NCBI RefSeq assembly: GCF_014649395.1 | Contig: NZ_BMSY01000001.1 | Location: 558,001 to 622,000, forward strand | DNA: 64,000 bases | Reading direction: 5' to 3' | Origin: Streptomyces aureoverticillatus | Lineage (GTDB): Bacteria; Actinomycetota; Actinomycetes; Streptomycetales; Streptomycetaceae | Part shown: in pieces, positions 33,754 through 43,053 of the stretch | Layout: every line of letters starts with the position of its first letter | Position numbering within the stretch: position 1 is the stretch's first letter | The notes under the pieces: generated by a model | The model's input: the letters and a program-made list of their open reading frames with translations, nothing else | Database searches by the model: none | What the model was told of the DNA's origin: nothing | Position numbers and translations under genes: made by a program

Positions 33754-36700
33754 CTACTTCCCGTAGTACGCGTCGTAGATCGCCACCGTCGCCTTGTTCC
33801 CCTTCTTGTCCTCGACCGCGGCACGGAAGGAGACCGACTTGCCCTTCGCCGGGTTCTTCACGGAGATCTTTCCGGCGCGCACCGTGGTCTTCCTCCAGGT
33901 GCGGCCCTGGTCGTAGGAGACGTACACGGAAAGGGACTTGAGGTGGTCGCCCGCGGCGGAGCCCTGCACCGTCACCGGCACGGCCTGGGTCGCCCCCGCG
34001 GCTGCCCGGCTGTCCAGGCCCACCTTCGGTGTGAAGCGGACCGTCGACGCGGGCAGCCGGGCCTCGCGCACCTTCTTGGAGCGGAACGTCCAGCTCGCGT
34101 CGACGCGGGAGGAGGCGGTCGCCACGCGCGGATCACGCCGCACCGACGTGGCCAGGCGGTATTCGGCGTCCGCCGCCGACGCCTCGAAGGACACGTCGCC
34201 GGACAGCGGGTCCTTGTTCTCGCCGATCCTGCGGCCGTCGCGGTGCAGGGTCGTCCGCACCGAGGAGAAGGCCGAGTCGCCCTCGTGCCCCTCGCCGTCG
34301 GAAACCACCGGCACGAAGCCGGTGATCTTGTTGCCCTCACGGGAGATCCCGTAGTCGTTCCCGAGGCGCGGCCCGAACACGGCCGTGTTGAACGTCTTCG
34401 GGTAGGTCCTGCCCGCCTTGAACGTCTCCGACGGGAAGACCGAGTAGGTCGCTTCGGAGATCAGCCCGCCGTTCTCGTCCTCCGCCAGCTGGTCGAAGAC
34501 CGTGTCCCACTCCACCTTGTCCGCCGTGGACACGTGGAACGTCCGCGTGGTGCGGGCGTTCTGCGGAGCCATCCAGCCGGAGCCGAGGCCACTGCCCCCG
34601 GGCAGCCACCCCGTGACCCTGGCCACGCCCCTCTTGCCCTTGGCCGACGCCCCGAGGCGGACCTTCAGCGTGGCCAGTTCGCCGTCCTTGAAGTGCTTGG
34701 TGCAGCCGGTCGCGAGCCGCTTGACCTTGCCGCCGAAGACGACGTCGTACTGCTCGTCGTCGCCCTTGACCCAGCTCCCGGCCCACTGCTGGAACAGCGA
34801 GCCGTCCGTGACCTCGGGGCCGAGGTGCGCGGTGCGCAGCCGGGCGTAGGAGTCGACGCTCACTCCCGCGCCCATGTCGTCCGGCAGCTCGTACTGGGGA
34901 AAGGCGGACACCTGCTTGGCGTCCTTGTCGGGCACCGTGATGTCCACCGGCTTCGCCACCCGCGCGTCCACCGTCAGCGTCATGTCCTTGGTGACGTTCA
35001 GCTTCGGCCGGGCGAGCCAGTCGACGCCCTTCGCGGAGTCCTCCGGGTCCTCGTAGATCTTCGCGTCGAGGAGGTAACCGCCCCTCGGCACCCGGACCTT
35101 GACCGTGCCGGACACGTCGTTGAAGTGGAAGTCGTACTCGGCGGCGGGCCCGCTCAGGCCGAGGAGGCCGGACGAGTAGTACCGCGCGGGCCTGCCGTCC
35201 CGGCCGACGTACTGCAGCGTCACCTCGTGCGTCTCCCCCTCACGCTGCACCACGGCGGCCGTGCGCACGGACTGGCCGCCGCCCTTCGCCACGACGTACG
35301 CGGAGTACGTGCCGCGCCCCGTGCCGCCGAGCTCGGTGTGCGCCGTCAGCTTCACCGAGGCGGTGCCGCCCGCCGGGACCGTCACCTTCTTCGCGCCGAG
35401 CGTGTAGAAGCCGTCCGGAGCCGGGCGGCCCTTCGGGTCGGTGGCCGTCACCGAGAGGTCGAGGGTGACGTCCTTCGTGCCGTGGTTCCTGTACGTCACC
35501 TTCTTGGTCACCGGCTTGTCGTCGGCGTGCGGCCACTTCGGGGCGCCGAAGTTCAGCGACACCGGCTCCGCGACCACCGACTGGTCGATGGCCTCGTCCA
35601 CGGCGACACGTCCCGAACCCTGCTGGTACGGCGTGTGCTTGCCGCCCTTCGTGGACGACGTGAGGGCCCGCTTGAGCTCGGCCGCCTTCCAGTCGGGGTG
35701 GCGCTGCTTGAGCAGGGCGGCGGCGCCCGCGACGTGCGGGGTCGCCATCGACGTACCGGAGATCGTCAGATAGCCCTCGGGCTTCTGCCCGAGCTCCTTC
35801 TCGATCTCACTGCCGGGAGCCGCGGCGGCCGTGATGTCCACGCCGGGCGCCGTCACGTCCGGCTTGACGGCGTGGTCGCCGACGCGCGGGCCCTCGCTGG
35901 AGAAGTCCGCGAGCTTGTCCTTGCCATTGACCGCGCCCACGGTCAGGGCGGCGTCCGCGCTGCCCGGTGAGTCGACGGAGCCGCGGTAGCCCTGGTTGCC
36001 CGCCGCGACGGCGAACAGGACACCCTTGTCGGCGGAGAGCCTGTTGACGGCCTCCTCCAGCGGGTCGACGCCGATGTCGTCGGTGCCGCCGAGGCTGAGG
36101 TTGACGACGTCGGCGCCCTGCGCGGCCGCCCACTCCATGCCCGCGATGACCCCGGAGTCGCTGCCCCTGCCGTCGTCGCCGAGGACCTTGCCGTTGAGCA
36201 CCTTCGCGCCCGGCGCGACGCCCTTGAACCGGCCGTTCGACTTCGCGCCCGTACCCGCCGCGATCGACGCGACATGCGTGCCGTGCCCGACGCGGTCCTT
36301 GGCGTCCGGCGACGACGTGAAGTTCTTCTCGCCGGTCACCTGGCCCTTCAGGTCCGGGTGGGTGGCGTCGACGCCCGTGTCCAGGACGGCGATCTTCACG
36401 CCCTTGCCGTCGAGCCCGGCCTGCCACGCCTTCGGCGCCCCGATCTGCCGGACGCTCTTGTCCAGGCTCGCCTTCCGTGTGCCGTCGAGCCAGACGCGGC
36501 GGATGCCGGACGCGGTGCCGCGCTTGCCCGTGAGCGTCTTCCAGAGAACGGCCGCATCCTGTCCCGGAGTGGTCACGGCGTCCGCGTTCAGGGACGTCAG
36601 GGTCCGGCGGACCGCCGTGTCACCGGCCGCGCGGACACCGGCCTTGGCGCCGCGCGCGGCGCCCCGGTAGCCGACGATCAGCTTCAGGCCCTTCCGCTGG

Positions 36701-37095
36701 GCCTTCCGGTTCGCCTCCCTGGACAACTCCGTCACGTCGAAGAGCCGTCGGTCGACCTTGCCCGCGTCGATGAGCCGCTGGGCGTCGTAGGGCAGGACCA
36801 GCGAGTGCCCGCGCACCGTCCGAGTGCTCACCGGCATGCGCTCGCGCCCCTTGGCCGGCGTGAAGCCGAGCAGGCGGCCCTTGGCGTCGACGGCGACGCG
36901 GTCGCCGGTGACGAGGGTGAGGCGGTGCGCGGGGCTGATCTGCGCACGGTGCGCGGGCCCTGCCTGCGCGGGCGCCTGCCCGGGGCTCCGGGAGTCCGCC
37001 CCGCCGTCCGCCCCCGCCGACGCGGGCCCGACCGCCCCCGCCCCCAGCGCCACGGCGACCACCACCGCGTACGCCCTCTTCCTGTGCTGACGCAA
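33754..37095 (-). CDS. Large secreted subtilisin-like serine peptidase (S8), paralogue 1
   Basis: About 1,113 residues. TTG 37095 is chosen because GGGGGA lies just before it and the next residues form a Sec signal (RQHRKRAYAVVVAVALGAGA). After a prodomain of about 200 residues the S8 catalytic domain has Asp (AVLDTGVDATHPD, about 239), His (GHGTHVAS, about 273) and Ser (SGTSMATPHVAGAAA, about 449). Some 600 residues of beta-rich C-terminal domains follow, including a CARD-like/Ig-like block. It is an extracellular protease, probably for nutrition or processing. It is closely similar to its upstream neighbour over the full length, so the pair is a tandem duplication. Confidence 0.93.
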   Translation of the reverse strand: MRQHRKRAYAVVVAVALGAGAVGPASAGADGGADSRSPGQAPAQAGPAHRAQISPAHRLTLVTGDRVAVDAKGRLLGFTPAKGRERMPVSTRTVRGHSLVLPYDAQRLIDAGKVDRRLFDVTELSREANRKAQRKGLKLIVGYRGAARGAKAGVRAAGDTAVRRTLTSLNADAVTTPGQDAAVLWKTLTGKRGTASGIRRVWLDGTRKASLDKSVRQIGAPKAWQAGLDGKGVKIAVLDTGVDATHPDLKGQVTGEKNFTSSPDAKDRVGHGTHVASIAAGTGAKSNGRFKGVAPGAKVLNGKVLGDDGRGSDSGVIAGMEWAAAQGADVVNLSLGGTDDIGVDPLEEAVNRLSADKGVLFAVAAGNQGYRGSVDSPGSADAALTVGAVNGKDKLADFSSEGPRVGDHAVKPDVTAPGVDITAAAAPGSEIEKELGQKPEGYLTISGTSMATPHVAGAAALLKQRHPDWKAAELKRALTSSTKGGKHTPYQQGSGRVAVDEAIDQSVVAEPVSLNFGAPKWPHADDKPVTKKVTYRNHGTKDVTLDLSVTATDPKGRPAPDGFYTLGAKKVTVPAGGTASVKLTAHTELGGTGRGTYSAYVVAKGGGQSVRTAAVVQREGETHEVTLQYVGRDGRPARYYSSGLLGLSGPAAEYDFHFNDVSGTVKVRVPRGGYLLDAKIYEDPEDSAKGVDWLARPKLNVTKDMTLTVDARVAKPVDITVPDKDAKQVSAFPQYELPDDMGAGVSVDSYARLRTAHLGPEVTDGSLFQQWAGSWVKGDDEQYDVVFGGKVKRLATGCTKHFKDGELATLKVRLGASAKGKRGVARVTGWLPGGSGLGSGWMAPQNARTTRTFHVSTADKVEWDTVFDQLAEDENGGLISEATYSVFPSETFKAGRTYPKTFNTAVFGPRLGNDYGISREGNKITGFVPVVSDGEGHEGDSAFSSVRTTLHRDGRRIGENKDPLSGDVSFEASAADAEYRLATSVRRDPRVATASSRVDASWTFRSKKVREARLPASTVRFTPKVGLDSRAAAGATQAVPVTVQGSAAGDHLKSLSVYVSYDQGRTWRKTTVRAGKISVKNPAKGKSVSFRAAVEDKKGNKATVAIYDAYYGK

Positions 37096-37149
37096 GATTC
37101 CCCCTGCCGTCGAAGTGTGTGCGGTCCGAAGACCGTCCGAAGACAAGAA

Positions 37150-37183
37150 GTGGCTCCCGGAGCCCATCGGCCCCGGGAGCCAC
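37150..37183 (-). terminator. Hairpin between the tandem S8 peptidase genes
   Basis: 11-bp perfect arms (GTGGCTCCCGG at 37150-37160 with 37173-37183), 12-base loop, followed on the minus strand by CTTCTTGTCTT. It lies 36 bp after the upstream paralogue's stop, so the two genes are probably separate units. Confidence 0.8.
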
Positions 37184-37218
37184 CCCTCACACTCCTTCAA
37201 CTGTCCTCAGGGAGAAGG

Positions 37219-40200
37219 TCAGTTCCCGTAATACGCGTTGTAGATCGAGATCGTGGACTTGTTGCCCTTCTTGTCCGTGATCTTGGCGTGGAACGAGATC
37301 GCCTTGCCCTTGTCCGGGTTGGTGACCTCGACCTTGCCGTTCTTCACCGGCAGCGGGTCCCACTTTCGGCCGTAGTCGTAACTGACGTAGATGTGGAGGG
37401 ACTTCAGGTTGGCGCCGGCGGCCGCGCCCTGCACCGTCACCGGTACGGACTGCTTCTTGCCCGCGGGGGCCCGGCTGTCGAGGCCGACCGCCGCGTTGAT
37501 GCGCACGCCGGCGACCGGGAGCTGCGTGGCGGTGGTCGTCTTCTTGGAGCGGAACGTCCAGTTCGCGTCGATGCGCGTGGAGGCCGCGGACACGGCGACG
37601 CTGCGCTTCACGGACGTCGACAGCTTGTACTCGGCGTCACCGGCGGGCACCGTGAAGGGCTTCTCGCCCGTCAGCGGGTCGTCGTTCTCGCCGATCTGGG
37701 TGCCGTTGCGGGCCAGCGTCGTCTTCACCGAGGTGTACGTCGAACCGCCCGCGTGCGTCTTGCCGTCGGCGAAGAGCGGCAGGTAGCCCGCGATCTTGTT
37801 GCCGTCGCGCAGCACGCCGTAGGTGCCACCGACGCGCGGCCCGAAGACGGCCGTGTTGAACGTCTTCGTGTACGTCTTGCCGGCGGCGAACGCCTGCGCC
37901 TTGCCGAGCGTGTACGAGGCGTCGACGATCGGCCAGCCGTCCTCGCCGATGCCGGCGTGCTGCTCGAACCTCAGGCTCCAGGTGACCTTGTCGGCCGTGG
38001 ACACGTACAGGGTGCGGGTGCTCGGCGCCTTCTGGGGCGCGATGATGCCGGAGGAGCTGAAGCTGCCCGGCAGCCTGCCGAGCGCGAGGAGCGCGGCGGT
38101 CTTGCCGCTGGAGGACGCGCCGAGGCCCGCCTTCACGGTGGCGAGGTCGGCTTCCTTGTAGTCCTTGGTGTACCCGGTCGCGAGCCGCTTGACGACGCCG
38201 CCGGCGACGGTGCTGTACTCCGTCTTCTCGCCCCGCGTCCAGTGGCCCTCCCACTTCTGCAGCAACGAGCCGTCGGTGACCTGCGGACCGAGGTGCGCGC
38301 TGCGCAGCCCGTCGTACCGGTCCAGCCACCAGCCGAAGCTGTAGCCGCTCTCGCCCGCGGTGATCTCGTACGAGGGCGCGGCGAACTCGGACTTGGCGGC
38401 GGAGGACGGCACGGTGATGTCGACCGGCTTGGCGGTGCGCGCGTCCACCGTGACCGTCGCCGCCTTGGTGACGTTCAGCTTCGGCTGCGCGATCCAGTCG
38501 GCGCCCTTGGTGACGTCCCGCGGGTCGACGTAGATGCCGGCGTCAAGGACGTAACCGCCCTTGGGCACCCGGACCTTGGCGGTGCCGGACTCGTCGTACA
38601 CCGGGATGTACTGGTCCTCGCCGAGCCCGGAGACGCCGACGAGGGACGTGCTGTGGTGCTTCGCCGGCTGCCCGTCGCGACCGATGTGCTTGACGGTCAG
38701 GTCGTACGACTCGACCTCGCGGTCGACCGCGGCGGCGGTGCGGACGCTCTGGCCGCCGCCGCTCGCCACGACGTACGCGGAGTAGGCGCCGTCGACCGTG
38801 CCGCCGAGGCGGGTGTCGGCCGTGATGTCGACGGCGGCGGTGCCGCCGGCGGGGACGGTCACCTTCTTGGCGCCGAGGGTGAATAAGCCCTCGGGAGCGG
38901 GCTTGCCCGCCGGATCGGTGCTCTCGGCGGTGAGGTCGAGGGTGACGTCTTCCTTGCCGAGGTTCTTGTAGGTGACCTTCTTGGTGACGGGCTTGTCGTC
39001 GGTGTGCGGCCACAGCTGCGTGCCGAAGCTGACCGACACCGGGTCGGCGATCACGGTCTGCTTGAGCGCCCGGTCGACGGCGATGCGGCCCGAACCCTGC
39101 TGGAACGCCGTGTACTTGCCCGCCTTCGTGGACGCGGTGAGCGCGCCCTTCAGCTCGGGCTGCTTCCAGTCCGGGTGCTGCTGCTTGAGCAGGGCGGCGG
39201 CGCCCGCGGCGTGCGGGGTCGCCATCGACGTACCGGAGATCGTCAGATAGCCGTCGGGCTTCTGGCCGACCTCCTTCTCGATCTCGCTGCCGGGCGCGGC
39301 GGCCGCCGTGATGTCGACGCCGGGCGCCGTCACGTCGGGCTTGACCGCGCCGTCGGCGACGCGCGGGCCCTCGCTGGAGAATTCCGCGAGCTTGTCGTTG
39401 TCGTCGACCGCGCCGACGGTGAGGGCCGCGTCCGCGCTGCCGGGCGAGCCGATGGAGCGGGGCGAGCCGTCGTTGCCCGCGGCGATGGCGAAGAGGATGC
39501 CCTTCTCCGCCGAGACCTTGTCGACGGCGGCCTCCAGCGGATCGACGCCGGGGGTGTCGGTGCCACCGAGGCTCAGGTTCATCACGTCGGCGCCCTGCGC
39601 GGCGGCCCAGTCGATGCCCGCGATGATCCCGGAGTCGTCACCGGAGCCGGTGTCGCCGAGGACCTTGCCGTTGAGGATCTTGGCGCCCGGTGCGACGCCC
39701 TTGTACGCGCCGTTCTTGGCGCCGGTGCCCGCGGCCGTCGAGGCGACGTGCGTGCCGTGTCCGACGCGGTCCTTGGTGTCGGGCGAGGGCGTGAAGTCCT
39801 CGGCCGCGACGACCTGGTCCTTGAGGTCGGGGTGGGTGGCGTCGACGCCGGTGTCGAGGATCGCGATCTTCACGCCCTTGCCGTCGTACCCGGCTTCCCA
39901 GGCCTTCGGCGCGCCGATCTGCGCGACGCTCTTGTCCAGGGTGGCCTTGCGCACCCCGTCCAGCCAGACGCGGCTGATGCCGGAGGCGGTGGTGCGGGCG
40001 CCGTCCCGCTCGGCGGTCAGGGCCTGCCACAGCTTGGCGGCGTCCTGCTTGGGGGTGACCACCGCGTCCGCGTTGAGGGTCTTGAGGGTGCGGCGGACGT
40101 CGGTGCCGCCCGCGTCGCGCACCTCGGCCTTCGCGCCGGCGGCCGCGCCCTTGTAGGCGACGATCACCTTCAGGCCCTGCTTCTGCGCGGTGCGGTTGTC

Positions 40201-40593
40201 CTTCTTGCTCAGTTCCGTGACGTCGAAGAGGCGCTGGTCGAGGGTGCCGTCGGCGATCAGGCGCTGGGCGTCGGCGGGGACGACGAGCGTGTGCCCGTCC
40301 CGGTTGCTGGTCCGCACGGGTATGCGTTCACGGCCCTTGGCGGGGTCGAACGCGGTGACCCGCCCCTTGGCGTCGACGGTGACGCGGTCGCCGGTGAGGA
40401 GCGTGATGTGGTGGCGCACCGGCACCTTGACCTCGTCCACCGAGGCGTCGGCCGGGCGGGCGGGGTCGGGGGCCGCCTGCGCCGGGCTGGTCATGCCCGC
40501 CGCGAGCGCCACGGCCGCGGCGGTGGCGACGCCGGCCGCGGCCGCGCGACGCGCGGCGACGGGTCTCTTCGCTTTCTGCACTTGTCTGAGCAA
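37219..40593 (-). CDS. Large secreted subtilisin-like serine peptidase (S8), paralogue 2
   Basis: A 1,124-residue protein starting TTG 40593 with GGGGGAAAC directly upstream, the same start arrangement as its paralogue. A Sec signal (RRAAAAGVATAAAVALAAGM, cleavage after AQA) leads a long prodomain. The triad is Asp (AILDTGVDATHPD, about 246), His (GHGTHVAST, about 280) and Ser (SGTSMATPHAAGAAA, about 455). The C-terminal 600 residues repeat the paralogue's beta-rich architecture, ending in SIYNAYYGN against YDAYYGK. A 7-bp inverted repeat upstream may mark its promoter control. Confidence 0.94.
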   Translation of the reverse strand: MLRQVQKAKRPVAARRAAAAGVATAAAVALAAGMTSPAQAAPDPARPADASVDEVKVPVRHHITLLTGDRVTVDAKGRVTAFDPAKGRERIPVRTSNRDGHTLVVPADAQRLIADGTLDQRLFDVTELSKKDNRTAQKQGLKVIVAYKGAAAGAKAEVRDAGGTDVRRTLKTLNADAVVTPKQDAAKLWQALTAERDGARTTASGISRVWLDGVRKATLDKSVAQIGAPKAWEAGYDGKGVKIAILDTGVDATHPDLKDQVVAAEDFTPSPDTKDRVGHGTHVASTAAGTGAKNGAYKGVAPGAKILNGKVLGDTGSGDDSGIIAGIDWAAAQGADVMNLSLGGTDTPGVDPLEAAVDKVSAEKGILFAIAAGNDGSPRSIGSPGSADAALTVGAVDDNDKLAEFSSEGPRVADGAVKPDVTAPGVDITAAAAPGSEIEKEVGQKPDGYLTISGTSMATPHAAGAAALLKQQHPDWKQPELKGALTASTKAGKYTAFQQGSGRIAVDRALKQTVIADPVSVSFGTQLWPHTDDKPVTKKVTYKNLGKEDVTLDLTAESTDPAGKPAPEGLFTLGAKKVTVPAGGTAAVDITADTRLGGTVDGAYSAYVVASGGGQSVRTAAAVDREVESYDLTVKHIGRDGQPAKHHSTSLVGVSGLGEDQYIPVYDESGTAKVRVPKGGYVLDAGIYVDPRDVTKGADWIAQPKLNVTKAATVTVDARTAKPVDITVPSSAAKSEFAAPSYEITAGESGYSFGWWLDRYDGLRSAHLGPQVTDGSLLQKWEGHWTRGEKTEYSTVAGGVVKRLATGYTKDYKEADLATVKAGLGASSSGKTAALLALGRLPGSFSSSGIIAPQKAPSTRTLYVSTADKVTWSLRFEQHAGIGEDGWPIVDASYTLGKAQAFAAGKTYTKTFNTAVFGPRVGGTYGVLRDGNKIAGYLPLFADGKTHAGGSTYTSVKTTLARNGTQIGENDDPLTGEKPFTVPAGDAEYKLSTSVKRSVAVSAASTRIDANWTFRSKKTTTATQLPVAGVRINAAVGLDSRAPAGKKQSVPVTVQGAAAGANLKSLHIYVSYDYGRKWDPLPVKNGKVEVTNPDKGKAISFHAKITDKKGNKSTISIYNAYYGN

Positions 40594-40653
40594 GTTTCCC
40601 CCTCGGGTGAAAGCTTTGGGTCACGCATGCTGACGAGGGGGACGATATCTGCT

Positions 40654-40680
40654 CAACTATGCGGCGTAGAGGGATAGTTG
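40654..40680. promoter_or_regulatory. Inverted repeat in the promoter region of S8 paralogue 2
   Basis: CAACTAT (40654-40660) and ATAGTTG (40674-40680), 13 bp apart, in an unusually AT-rich patch 61-87 bp before the TTG start. Could be an operator or include the -10 on the minus strand. Confidence 0.45.
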
Positions 40681-40727
40681 GTGTTGTTGGCCGGTTCACC
40701 ATGGCGCCGCAACACAGTGGACACGGA

Positions 40728-40760
40728 AGTGGCCCGCACCCCGGCGGGGTGCGGGCCACT
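40728..40760 (-). terminator. Hairpin terminator after the L,D-transpeptidase gene
   Basis: A 15-bp perfect stem (AGTGGCCCGCACCCC at 40728-40742 with 40746-40760) and 3-base loop, 26 bp beyond the gene's stop. Confidence 0.92.
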
Positions 40761-40786
40761 GCACGCAGGTCAGAGGCGTTCGCCGG

Positions 40787-42037
40787 TCAGACGGCGGAGC
40801 CCGCCTTCCACTCGGCCCAGCTCATGTTCCAGCCGTTGAGGCCGTTGTCCGGGGCGATGGTCTTGTCGCCGGTGTTGCGGACGTCCACGACGTCACCGGT
40901 GATCGTGTTCTCGAAGAACCAGGAGCCCGGCGTCGACTTGTCGTTCGCGCCCTTGGCGTCCCGCAGGCCGATGCAGCCGTGGCTGGTGTTCGCGTTGCCG
41001 AAGATCGACGGCGCGCCCCAGTAGTTGCCGTGGATGAAGGTGCCGGAGCTGGACAGGCGCATGGCGTGCGGCACGTCCTTGATGTCGTACTCCCCCTTGC
41101 CGTCGCTGTCCGTGAAGCCGACGGTGGCGCCGTTCATCCGGGTCTCCTTGAACTTCTCGGAGATCACCATCTTGCCGTTGTACGTCTTGTTGTCCGGCGC
41201 GCCCGCGGAGATCGGGATGGTCTTGACGACCTTCCCGTCCCGCATGATCTTCATCTGCTTGGTCTTCGCGTCGACGACGGAGACCTGATTGCGGCCGATC
41301 TTGAACTGGACGGTCTTCTGCTGGACGCCGTAGACCCCGTCGGCGCCCTCGACGCCGTCCAGGTTCAGCTTCAGCGTGACCGTGGAGTTGCCCTTCCAGT
41401 AGTCCTGGGGCCGGAAGTCGAGCCGGTTGGCACCGAACCAGTGCCCGACGACTTCCTGACCGCTGGTGGAGGACACCTTGATGTGCGACTGCACATCCTT
41501 CTTGTTGCTGATCGCCTTGTCGAAGTTGATCGACACCGGCATGCCCACGCCGACCGTGGAACCGTCCTCGGGCGTGAAGCTGCCGATGAAGCTGTTGGCC
41601 TTCGAGACGGTGGTGAACGAGGAGTTCTCGTGCGCCTTGCGGCCCTCGGAGTCCTTGGCCGTCACGGCGATCCTGTACGTGGTGGCGCGCTCCAGCTGGG
41701 CGCTGGGCTTCCAGGTCTTCTTGTCCGCGGATATCTCGCCCGCGACCGCCGCGCCGCCCTCCGCCTTCATGACCACCTTCGTGAGCGTGCCCTCGCTCAC
41801 GGTGACCTTGGCGTCCTTGTTGATGCCCGCGTTGTCGGAGCCGTTCTTCGGTGCGATAGCGATCTTGGCCTCGGACGTCTTCTCCGCCGCCGCCTCGTCG
41901 ACCTGGTTCTGCGACTTCTTGCCGCTCCCCGAGCCGCTCTCGCCGCCACCGTCGTCGCTACAGGCAGAGAGCACCAGCACCCCGCCGACCAGGGCGGACA
42001 CGGCCATGAGACCCCTGCGCCGCTTACTGTCCGTCAT
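40787..42037 (-). CDS. L,D-transpeptidase lipoprotein (YkuD/ErfK family)
   Basis: A 416-residue cell-wall enzyme making 3-3 peptidoglycan crosslinks. ATG 42037 is chosen since GGAGAAG lies 6 bases upstream; ATG 42052 is inside that site. The lipoprotein signal has lipobox LSAC with Cys26. After a Ser/Gly linker come two Ig-like domains (about 60-260). The YkuD catalytic domain follows, with HGNYWGAPSIFGNANTSHGC and the nucleophile Cys of SHGCIGLRD. The Ig-Ig-YkuD lipoprotein layout matches the mycobacterial LdtMt2 type. Exported and anchored on the outer face of the membrane. Confidence 0.95.
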   Translation of the reverse strand: MTDSKRRRGLMAVSALVGGVLVLSACSDDGGGESGSGSGKKSQNQVDEAAAEKTSEAKIAIAPKNGSDNAGINKDAKVTVSEGTLTKVVMKAEGGAAVAGEISADKKTWKPSAQLERATTYRIAVTAKDSEGRKAHENSSFTTVSKANSFIGSFTPEDGSTVGVGMPVSINFDKAISNKKDVQSHIKVSSTSGQEVVGHWFGANRLDFRPQDYWKGNSTVTLKLNLDGVEGADGVYGVQQKTVQFKIGRNQVSVVDAKTKQMKIMRDGKVVKTIPISAGAPDNKTYNGKMVISEKFKETRMNGATVGFTDSDGKGEYDIKDVPHAMRLSSSGTFIHGNYWGAPSIFGNANTSHGCIGLRDAKGANDKSTPGSWFFENTITGDVVDVRNTGDKTIAPDNGLNGWNMSWAEWKAGSAV

Positions 42038-42198
42038 TACACGCTTCTCCATCGTCGCCGAATCCCCAAGACCCCGCGGGTCCCCCCGTAACCCCGCCTA
42101 ACGCCTTGCCAGGCCCATCCCGTTCCATTTCTGCCGAAGATGTGGGCAACGCCACGTCTGCGGTACGGCCGGGACGACCGTGCAACCAGGAGACGACT

Positions 42199-42230
42199 GA
42201 GCCCCGGGCGGCGGTTGCCGCCCGGGGCTC
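42199..42230 (-). terminator. Hairpin terminator after the acidic hypothetical gene
   Basis: A 14-bp perfect stem (GAGCCCCGGGCGGC at 42199-42212 with 42217-42230), loop GGTT, 44 bp beyond the stop of the gene at 42275. Confidence 0.9.
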
Positions 42231-42274
42231 CCCATGTTCGGAAACGCTTCCCGGGGCGCCGTGCGCCACCGTGA

Positions 42275-42652
42275 CTAGGGCCTGACGCCGACCTCGGCGT
42301 CTGCGGCGTCCTCGTCGACGGCCTCGTAGTCGTCCTCGGCGTCATCATCCTCGTCCGGGTCCCAATCCGGCGAATCGGGATCGTAATCGATCACTTCGCT
42401 GCTCCATGAGGCCTGAGTGAGCTCCACTCCGGGCACGTCTCCGATCAGGTCGACGGGGTCGACGAGGTAGGCGAGCGCCTCCGCGTCGTCCTCCTTCACG
42501 GCGGTCTGGGCGTGCGCGCGCTCGTCGTCGGGCATGAAGGCGTCGTCCGCGATGCGGCTCAGGGCGGTGCCGCGCAGCTCCTCGGAGCCGTCGACCTCGA
42601 CCACCAATTCGACGCGGAGCCGCACAAAGCGTGATGTCTCGTCTGCACTCAT
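42275..42652 (-). CDS. Acidic cytoplasmic protein of unknown function
   Basis: A 125-residue protein. ATG 42652 (MSADETSRFVRLRVELVVEVD) is chosen because the upstream part of the open frame is Arg-rich nonsense; no strong ribosome site is seen. The N-terminal 60 residues form an alternating-hydrophobic domain; the C-terminal 40 are almost all Asp/Glu (PDWDPDEDDDAEDDYEAVDE). I do not recognise a family. The acidic tail could mimic DNA or bind a basic partner. Confidence 0.75.
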   Translation of the reverse strand: MSADETSRFVRLRVELVVEVDGSEELRGTALSRIADDAFMPDDERAHAQTAVKEDDAEALAYLVDPVDLIGDVPGVELTQASWSSEVIDYDPDSPDWDPDEDDDAEDDYEAVDEDAADAEVGVRP

Positions 42653-42762
42653 AAGCCGGAGCGTACGGCCCTCTCCCCCTGCGACTTTCCCGCGACCCGC
42701 GCCTTTCACTAGCATCGCCCCAACGGCCAATTCGCCAGCTCCACAAGGGGGATCCGTATCCC

Positions 42763-43047
42763 GTGACCGCACGTCGCACGCTGTTGACCGCAGCCACAGC
42801 CGGGGCCCTGCTCGGCGCCCTGTGGTTCGTCCCCTCCGCGAAGGCAACAGCATCGCCGGCCCCGGCCGGCACGCTCCCCCGGCACACGGCCGCCCCGGCC
42901 CCCCAGACGGCCACCGACGCCCATCTGGCCGACACCGGCACCGGCCCCGACACGACTCCGTACGTGGCCGGGGGCACCGCGTTCCTGGGGCTCGGGGCGG
43001 GGTTCGTCCTGTACTCCGTACGACGGGAGCCGACGGAGACGGCCTGA
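42763..43047 (+). CDS. Small LAxTG-type sortase substrate
   Basis: A 94-residue protein starting GTG 42763 with AGGGGGA upstream. A signal peptide (RRTLLTAATAGALLGALWFV, cleavage near AKA) and a Pro/Ala/Thr-rich stalk of about 25 residues lead to LADTG (55-59). After it come a hydrophobic span (YVAGGTAFLGLGAGFVLYSV) and a basic tail (RREP), the full cell-wall sorting signal. Streptomyces class E sortases cut LAxTG, as in long chaplins, so the mature peptide of only about 30 residues should be linked to peptidoglycan. No sortase gene is in the window. Confidence 0.85.
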   Translation: MTARRTLLTAATAGALLGALWFVPSAKATASPAPAGTLPRHTAAPAPQTATDAHLADTGTGPDTTPYVAGGTAFLGLGAGFVLYSVRREPTETA

Positions 43048-43053
43048 CGGCGG

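Noticed and set aside
33463..38886. Plus-strand open frames of 835 and 870 codons antisense to the subtilisin genes
   Set aside because: Low-complexity Arg/Val/Gly translation; the minus strand has signal peptides and intact S8 catalytic motifs.
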